Positions 56,935 to 64,000 of a stretch of 64,000 nt of DNA are shown in pieces. The stretch lies in the NCBI GenBank assembly GCA_020809705.1, contig CP085828.1, forward strand, positions 558,001 to 622,000, written 5' to 3'. Source of the DNA: Calonectria ilicicola. Its lineage: Eukaryota; Ascomycota; Sordariomycetes; Hypocreales; Nectriaceae. The position numbers were made by a program, and so were the translations under genes. How positions within the stretch are numbered: position 1 is the first letter of the stretch; the number at the start of each line of letters is the position of its first letter. Below the pieces are notes generated by a model, which was not told where the DNA came from, did not search any database, and saw only the letters and a list, made by a program, of their open reading frames with translations.

Positions 56935-58958
56935 ATGAAAGACGAAGTAGATGCGAAGGGCTTCGACGCAGCTCCCACAATGGAGTTGTCGTCCGACACT
57001 GTGGTGGGCGAGTCGGAGGAAATCAGGCGCGACCTCTCGTCTCGCCACATCAACATGATTGCGATTGCGGGAATGATTGTAAGTATTCTGTAACCAAAGA
57101 AAGTCGCGGGAATTTTTGGGCTGACAGCAGGATAGGGCACTGGACTTTTTCTTAGCTCTGGTGCTGTCATCGCTACAGCTGGGCCCGCTGGCGCGCTCTT
57201 GGCGTACATCCTTATGGGTTTTGTCACCGCTGGCGTCTCTTACACAACTGGAGAAATCACAGCATTTATGCCCGCCACGGGAGGATTCATTCGACACGCG
57301 ACCAAATTCGTCGAACCAGCTCTGGGTGCTGCCACTGGATGGAATTTTTGTAAGTTTTGCGTCACAAATGTCGCGACCAGGCGCTGACGAGTTGCTTCTG
57401 AACAGGGTATACAATGGCCATCTCAGTTCCAGCTGAGCTGAGCGCTGCAGCTACGCTTATTCAGTTCTGGAATGACTCAATTAGCCCAGCTGTCTGGATC
57501 ACCATATTCCTAGTTTTCATTGTCAGCCTTAACTTTTGCGGAGTCCGTTTGTACGGTGAGGTATGTTGCAATTTCCGATCACTCTTTCTTGGCCTTTTTT
57601 TTTCTTACACCACGCAACCTAGTCCGAGGTGATTTTCGCATCCATGAAAATCATGCTCATCATTGGCCTGATAATTGGCTGTCTTGTCATCGATCTCGGC
57701 GGCGCTCCCAACCACGAGCGCTTGGGATTCCGATACTGGAGTCACCCTGGTGCTTTCAACACGTACATTGCCACTGGATCCCTTGGTAGATTCTTGGCTT
57801 TCTGGAAGGTGCTTCTATCTGCAGCATTCAGTTACGGAAACATTCAAGTGGTAGCCATCTCGGGCTCCGAAACACGCGATCCCCGAAAAATCATCCCAGC
57901 AGCCACAAGGAAGACATTTATGCGCGTGTTCTTCTTCTACGTCTTGAGTATTTTTGTCGTCGGAATGGTTGTGTAAGTCACTGTTTTCTTCAATTTATGT
58001 TTAGAGAACATTTCAGACTAATTGATCAATGCAGACGTTACGATGACCCTTCTTTGAGCGTCTCCACCGGCACTGCTTCACAATCTCCATTTGTCATCGC
58101 TTTTGTGAGGTCTGGAGTGTCTGCTGTCCCTTCGATCATCAACGCTGTTGTATGCACTTCAGCTATCAGCAGCGGCTCAGCTTGTATCTTCATCGCCTCC
58201 CGAACATTGTATGGCCTCAGCCGCGATGGCCATGCTCCTGCTTGGCTTCAGCGATGCAACCGGTTCGGGACACCACATCTCGCCGTAGGAACGACTTGCA
58301 TTCTGCTCCCGCTCGTGTACCTTAATGTTGGAAACAACACCTCTGTTGTATTCGGATGGTTTGTCAATATCACAACGGTGGCAGGTTTAATTGGGTGGAT
58401 TGTCATTGAGATAACCTACCTGCGGTTCTTTGCTGGACTGAAAGCCCAGGGTTATTCACGAGAGAGTAAGAATCATTCTTCTATTCCAATTTCCATCGCT
58501 AAAATTAAAACTCTAGATCTTCCATATCGAGTACCAGGCCAGCCTTACATCTCATGGGTTACCTTGGTCATCATTACTCTGGTGGTTATTTTCTCCGGTA
58601 TGTCACTATTTTCTCTATCAAACGACGTGTACTGAGATTAACGCTTTTCAAATGCAGGGTTTGATGTGTTTACCAAGGGTAATTTTACTGCATCGGGATT
58701 CATCTCTTGCTATCTCAACATTGCAATTTTCGCTGGTAAGTTGCTCCAATCAAAACTCACCCCATGCTCTTGAGCTCCCGGATACTAAATATCTCGACGT
58801 TAGTGTTATACATATTCTTCAAGATCTTTTTGAAATCAAAGGTCGTTCCATTAACGGAAATCGACTTTGCGTCAGAATTCGCAGAAATAGCACAAGAGCC
58901 TGTCAGCACTGGCACAGAGAACAAGTCGTGGTTCCAGAAAGTACTTCACTGGGTGTAG
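56935..58958 (+). CDS. amino acid permease (APC/YAT family)
   Basis: Eight exons: 56935-57078, 57136-57349, 57406-57560, 57623-57972, 58035-58465, 58517-58597, 58658-58735 and 58804-58958; 535 aa. Plasma-membrane proton-coupled amino-acid transporter of the fungal YAT family. Hydrophilic N-terminus with RRDLSSRHINMIAIAGMI, then GTGLFLSSGAVIATAGPAG (the G-x-G substrate region of TM1), LMGFVTAGVSYTTGEITAFMP, HATKFVEPALGAATGWNFWY, AISGSETRDPRKIIPAATRK, IFIASRTLYGLSRDGHAP and LPYRVPGQPYISW. The pattern of 12 membrane segments is preserved, and the tail is acidic (EIDFASEFAEIAQEP). Intron 5 (58466-58516, 51 bp) is a multiple of three and free of stops. Substrate range is not predictable beyond amino acids. 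Confidence 0.92.
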
Positions 58959-59455
58959 CCCTCCTTTCAGAGCATGCGAGTACTCGACCTCTGTGGATAA
59001 TAGTGAGAGGTGCTTCGAAACCGAATATATATATCATTTTATGCGATTCTCTTCAATTTATTATCAAGGCTACTTGTTCAATCTAGCCTAACAAACAAAT
59101 GATCCCAACCGGATGCCCTTGTGCTTAACAGTTTCCATATCTCCCTCCAAAGTCGCTCTCATTCATAAAGTTTTTCATAAAGTTTTCGGATACTACCCGG
59201 AACATTACCCGGCACGGAAGCATCCAAACAAAACATTAATTTCTAAGCTCCAGACTGTGTGAACGCCCCATGAAATATCCTTGGGCGAGCATTCGCCGCC
59301 TAAATTTTGCCAACTGCGCAGCATGACTTCCTTAAGAGAGACTCGTATAGCGAAGTCGGTTGGGCAGAGTTGACAAGAACCACGGGCCTCAACGCCTTCA
59401 TTTCCCTCCTCAGCACGAGGATAAACTGCCTTTACATTGAAATCCTAGCTGATCT
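58959..59455. other. intergenic region
   Basis: About 500 bp downstream of the permease. Contains a short duplication (ATAAAGTTTTTC and ATAAAGTTTTCG near 59164-59190). Nothing else recognised. Confidence 0.35.
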
Positions 59456-59859
59456 AATTCAGGCCTAGACCATTGTTTTTCTCCTTGTATTCCCTGGCTG
59501 TCTTTATGATCTTGTTCTTCTCCTTGGAGAGTGTTGGATTTTTGGCACCAACTAGCCTCTCTAGCTTCTGAAGGACTTTGTTGACCTTCTCCTGGAGCTT
59601 GAGGTCCTCCAGGCTCTTGCCATACTTGGCAAGCATCGCTATCCCGCAAGCCATGGATGTAGATCTCCCGGCTGCCAACGTTGCCTGTGTACGTCGGCGG
59701 ATTTGTTCGTGATTGGTGGAGCTAGTAGGCTGTTGGGGAAAGAACGCAGCGGACAATTGGGAATTGCATTTTACCGATCGGACGAGGGTTGTTTTGGTGA
59801 TGGTTTGGATCGCGCTTAGCCCGGGAAGCCGCTCTTATACCTGGTTTCGATAAGGTTCA
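59456..59859 (-). CDS. unrecognised basic coiled-coil ORF (possible relic)
   Basis: A minus-strand frame ending at 59456, open from about 59840 without an ATG in the first half (LPGLSAIQTITKTTLVR, then RSVKCNSQLSAAFFPQQPT). First Met within RSTSMACGIAMLAKYG. The C-terminal half is charged and helical (SLEDLKLQEKVNKVLQKLER, KEKNKIIKTAREYKEKNN). Protein-like composition, but no domain recognised. Lack of a start codon suggests a fragment, perhaps from a mobile element or a gene missing its first exon. Confidence 0.25.
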
Positions 59860-62528
59860 CAGCAAAGGCTCATCAAGGCCATTGAAAACCTTCACCTCAA
59901 GCTTTTAACATACATATATCGTACGGCGGAAAGGGTACAGGCTGCCACTTTGCCATCGCATCTAGCAGGCAAGAACAATCGGAGCGCTCGCTAGCCCAGG
60001 TCGAGCTGCCTCTCACAGGGGATATCCAACCAAAACACATACTTGGCAAGCATGGCTCTGGTGAAACCTGGGCTCTTGGGCTTAGCTATCTTTCCTGCTA
60101 GTTGGCTGATGATCCCAATCAAGCTATTGGGAGATGCACTTATTGTAAGGTCTTGTGGTTGAGCGTGGGTGTGAGAGCTAGGGCGTTCGTGGGAGCGTGG
60201 AAGCCTTCGAAGGTCTGGAGATCAGTCAGCTGGTTAGCTGTTGGCTGCGGCCGCCGTAGAGAGCAGCACTTGCTGTTCGATTGATTGTTTGGTGTGGATG
60301 AAGACTTGAAGTAGGCTTTGGTCATGATGCTTGTTCAGAGCAGACTTGACTGATTTGTCTTGGGCTTGTCTTGCCAGCGGTGTCAGGCTCGATGTGACTG
60401 TTGATGAGGAAGGAATTTTCCCCCCTCTTGGCAGCCGGTCCAGCCTTATATCCTTGGTTGTTTTGGCCAGCAACGTGAAGCTATCTCCGCTGCCTGCGGT
60501 GATGACTCCTTTGCGAACCTTGGCGGTGCTGGGCCTAGTACAGCATCTCCATACATCTTGGAAAGCTTAACCGTTTGGTGGCCAAAGTCTCTCCAAATCA
60601 GACGTCAAGAAACTGAAAATTCGAAAACCTTTTTGGTCTCTGGTCTGAGTCACTGTCAAAGGCTGGGTATGAGCCTCATTGTATGCATCTCACTGCTCTT
60701 GGCCTCGCGGCAATATCTACTGTATCCTTCTCGCAAGAGCAGGGGCCCTTTGAAGCAAAGACTAGATTTAATACTAATCAACGCCTTCATTTTGAAAGGC
60801 GTCGTGTACGGCCACCCATGGCCCTTTTCGTGTGTCTGCCAGCCATTCTGTTCGCTAGGACATGGCTTCGAGGTTCGGGCCGGCTGAAATGTCGACTTGA
60901 TCTCTCCTGAGTTTGGTGAGATAAAACACCCATTGTGAACGAGCTGATTGGGGGGCCTGAAGAGCGTTTTTATTTAGTCTATAGCTTAAACTGGGCTATA
61001 TTCCGATCTAACACGTCTTCGTGTTGGGGTACTCCTGGCTAGGGCAGTTGTGCCTGCAATAGCCAAATTATTGATCAAAGCCATATGCTAGGCTGATAGG
61101 AGGCATTGCAGGCGGTGGTTCTTTTTGTTGGTGTGGTATCAGCTGTTTCTCGAGAGGAGCGATGTTGTGTGTGTTGTGTTGTGTGTTGTGTGGAGCTCCT
61201 TACAGCAAGAGGCCGGTGATGTTGTTTGTGATAAACGCAGTACAAGTCCTTGCAGTGATAGCGTGTGCCCTCCTGGGTTTGGAGAGATAAAACACCCGCC
61301 TAGGCCTGGCTAGCCTGCCTTGACTGCCTGGTTGCCTAGCCTAGCCCGCCTAGGCTGCCTGATTTGCCTTCTTGGCATATAGGCATTGGAGAGACGTCTA
61401 TAGCAATCTTTAATTACTACTGCAGCAAGAACTGCAGTGTAGTAAGAGGTATATCAGGATATATACCTGAAGACTGTTCTAGTGCTTGCAAGAGTGTGAA
61501 TAGGTTATTTGTGCAAGCGACCTTGTCTTGAGACAGACGGGTGGTGTTCTCATGCGATGACGGGGCAGTCTCGATCTTCGCAACAGTGGCTTCAAGCGAA
61601 TCGCTGTTTGTTTTGGGCAACTGAGAGATGCGGATGCGTGGCTTCGAGTGCACAGTGAAGAAGTATCACGGAGTAGACCCTAGCCACTACACCAAAAGGA
61701 TATGCGTTGTGATGTCAGCAACATCACAACCAGCCAGGGTATATATATGACACAGTTAGGACTGTGACAAGAAGAAAGTGATCAAGCAGTTGTGTTGAGG
61801 ATGGGGATTGAAGTCTCGATTTGGAAAGGCCTCCTGCTTTTATCTACGGGTTCAGAAGATACCTCTTTGGCTGCATTTCTAGGCTTCCAAGCTTCTTGGA
61901 AATTGAGGGCATTTAGACTTCTGTGTTCCCTTGGAACCGAAGCTCTGACTACGGTTGTGTGGGCCTGTTCCAAGCTTTGGATAACCTGTTTACCTAACCG
62001 TGGAAAAGCAACGCCCTATTGTTGGCTCCGTGAAAACCCTTATCGTCATATTCCATATCTAGCCGCGCAAAGTTGGTCCTTCCATGAAGCTTTGTGAGAG
62101 CTGTGGGAAAGGCGAGGTTGTAAGAGGTTGCAAAGCCGATGACTCTTTTCCCCAAGGTTACGTAATTCACAAGCGCATTTCACCCAACCGGCTGAACACA
62201 ACGGTACTGTTAACTTTACCATTGGTTTTGTCAAAACCTTCATCGTTACATGACTCATAAAACTATGTAAATGGACCTCTATGTCTCTTCCATGTACGTT
62301 GTGCTGCTGAGTCATACCCTTGAACCACTGCCTATCCCCGATACCTAAACCATAAGGGTATCATGCATTCATTGAACAAACTGAGTAGTGAGTGATCAAA
62401 AGACCAAGATGATTGAAAAGTTATGCCAACAAATAATGGAAGCAGAGATTCAGATAAACCGTGGGTCAAAAAAAATTAAACGTACTATCGCTAATCACGT
62501 ATTACGTTGATGCGAACAGCAAAAGTAA
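59860..62528. other. repeat-containing region with relic-like ORFs
   Basis: About 2.7 kb with no intact gene. It holds a partly conserved direct repeat (60906-60934 and 61271-61299, sharing GAGATAAAACACCC), a TGTGT/GTTGTG microsatellite at about 61163-61192, and a GCCTAG-rich tract at about 61300-61372. ORFs such as 61792-62097 plus and 61653-61417 minus are protein-like but lack recognisable domains. A decayed mobile element is a reasonable guess; no terminal inverted repeats were identified. Confidence 0.35.
62521..62524 (-). terminator. Pol III terminator of tRNA-Pro
   Basis: AAAA on the plus strand (TTTT on the transcribed strand) 5 nt past the tRNA-Pro 3' end. Confidence 0.5.
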
Positions 62529-62613
62529 GGGCTCCGCCGGGGCTCGAACCCGGGGCCTCGTGCAGCTGAGTGAAGTTCCCAAAGCACGAATCATACCACT
62601 AGACCACGAAGCC
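62529..62613 (-). tRNA. tRNA-Pro (anticodon TGG) with 13-nt intron
   Basis: Minus-strand cloverleaf. Acceptor arms GGCTTCG and CGGAGCC pair (one G-U), D-arm contains GGTCTAGTGGTATGA, anticodon stem CGTGC/GCACG with mature loop TTTGGGT giving anticodon TGG (Pro, codon CCA), and T-arm CCGGG-TTCGAGC-CCCGG. A 13-nt intron (AACTTCACTCAGC, plus-strand 62566-62578) lies one base 3' of the anticodon, the canonical position for nuclear tRNA introns. Confidence 0.92.
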
Positions 62614-64000
62614 GGTGAATGTTGACGTAATCATGTGCATAATTATGATCATATCTCAACAATCCCGAGAACCCATATGCTCTATTACACGCTGCCATCT
62701 GTTTCACGACTATTTTGTATTGGAAGACAAAACACAAGCGACATGTGGCCCAGCTTAACTGGTTGAATTTATAATCCCAGATGCTTGACTTGATCTCAGC
62801 TGTGATTAGGTCCTTCTTGGCGTTTGCCCTGCTCAACTCATCGGCCTTGGAGCGACCCATCGTCCACCCTTGTTCCCATGGCAAAGAAAAAACACATTGG
62901 TAAAAGTTTCACAATATTTTCGATTCCTGCACTTTAGATGATGGTGTCTCTATTCAAGATTACTTTTCTTATTTGTTTCCAGTGGGATGTGATGGGTATT
63001 GCGCTGGCGAAGTGGCACTGTTACCCGCCAAAAGCCTGCCATATATCGCAAGGCCAGGGTCTGATAACCAGCTCTGAATGCGCCCATGTCTCAAGAGCTC
63101 CTGATTCGAAGTCAAACTTTGAGCACAAGGGAAGTTAGTGTAGTTCTAAACAGAAATAAAGAAGAACATACGTTGTCTGCGTAGTCTCAGGCATGGTTGT
63201 TTTTTTGAGATGGGATGAGTGGTTCAAGAATGTCAGAAATGCCGTGTAACTTTGCACTCGCGAATAAACGTGACGATAGGGAATTGAGCAAAAAAAAAAA
63301 AAAAAAGAAGAAGAAACAGCATATTTAATTAGAATTTATACTTGGTTACTGAACGATTATGTTAAGAAATTTCTCCGAAAAAGATAATGTTGGAGTTGCG
63401 ATGCGCATTTGGCTCCGATATGTACTTGCCTCTCGTCGCCGGTGCGTGTAATTTTCTGGCCACACTTGTCTAGTACGCGCAAATGCACCGTGTCGCAACA
63501 ACGATTCTTAGTCACCGTATTGAGTGAAAGATTGGGCAAGGCTCAAATAAGTGCTTGAGGAAACTTAGTCATAGTTGAAAAGGCTTCTTCGTATCTCGAA
63601 TGGATTTTGAGGACTCCCACCACATTTAAGTCGTCCTGGTCGCTTCTGTTGTATAGAGACTTCGCGTTAATGGGTTGTCAATCGCCCCAGTTTGGCAATT
63701 TAAGAACCAAAAGGGAAAATACAAATTTTAATAAATAATTCATAATAAATAACCCTAATAAACAATCCCAATGAATAATTCTAGGAAATAACTAATCTTC
63801 CACCTCCGCCGATGCCCAATGGTGATATCGAACCACCATTTACTCTACATGATCACTTCAATCAGTGTCGCCCTGTCGCGTTCTTGCTGCCTTCTTCATA
63901 TCTGTTAAGTGTCATAGTAGATAAGAAATATAAAAATGCAGATTCTATAATATAATTTACTAGGGAAAGATCAGAGTCTGCTCTCCACCAAAGCTGATTT
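62614..64000. other. AT-rich flank without a supported gene
   Basis: About 1.4 kb to the window end. A minus-strand ORF (62591-62884) overlaps the tRNA gene and is not credible as a whole. A long A-run followed by GAAGAA lies at about 63291-63315. From about 63700 the sequence is AT-rich with AATAA words (63715-63800). Nothing recognised. Confidence 0.4.

Noticed and set aside
61163..61192. Short regular repeats resembling a CRISPR or telomere-like array
   Set aside because: A simple GTGTT/GTTGTG microsatellite without spacers and in a eukaryotic genome; not a CRISPR and not the TTAGGG telomere repeat.
62591..62884. Minus-strand ORF of 97 codons beginning MPWEQGWTMGRSKADE
   Set aside because: Runs into the tRNA-Pro gene and has no homology that I recognise; the first third looks protein-like but cannot be supported alone.

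Overview
The window is from a filamentous ascomycete (Pezizomycotina, probably Sordariomycetes and perhaps Hypocreales). Evidence is the many 47-100 bp introns with GTAAGT-type donors, CTAAC/CTGAC branch sites and CAG/TAG acceptors, several Zn2Cys6 regulators, a SCOC protein with fungal-type coiled coil, a TRAPP Trs130 subunit, DUF7730/F-box-like proteins and a fungal bicupin oxalate decarboxylase. Gene models were assembled by hand by joining reading frames at splice sites. Every multi-exon model below closes in frame except the two flagged as frameshifted.

Layout. 0-17 kb: a DUF7730-like protein, phosphoinositide phospholipase C, complex I subunit NDUFS7 (three exons), a C2H2+C2HC+Zn2Cys6 transcription factor, a short-chain dehydrogenase pseudogene, a dynamin-like GTPase, a fragment with a Nup98-like motif, a TMEM205-like membrane protein and an O-methyltransferase. 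17-29 kb: a large gene-poor, homopolymer-rich tract whose only clear gene is a SCOC short coiled-coil protein, ending at tRNA-Thr(CGT). 29-38 kb: housekeeping genes (TRAPP Trs130, methylthioribose-1-phosphate isomerase, an M20 peptidase). 38-53 kb: accessory-looking genes, namely a truncated Zn2Cys6 protein, a frameshifted oxalate decarboxylase, a secreted SBP56-like beta-propeller, an F-box-like protein, a frameshifted Zn2Cys6 regulator divergent from an alpha/beta hydrolase, a PhzF-like protein, and an Aurora-like kinase with hexapeptide repeats. 55-64 kb: an F-box-like hypothetical, a TIGR04076-like protein divergent from an amino-acid permease, a stretch with relic-like ORFs and repeats, and an intron-containing tRNA-Pro(TGG).

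I see no CRISPR array, rRNA, intact transposon or clear backbone secondary-metabolite enzyme. The most notable points are two single-base frameshifts in 3-base runs that break otherwise intact genes, two GC-AG introns needed to close models, an apparently duplicated Aurora-type kinase with SPQVK repeats, a cysteine-free SBP56-like protein with a signal peptide, a multi-frameshift SDR pseudogene, and enrichment of the 9-mer TACGGAGTA.
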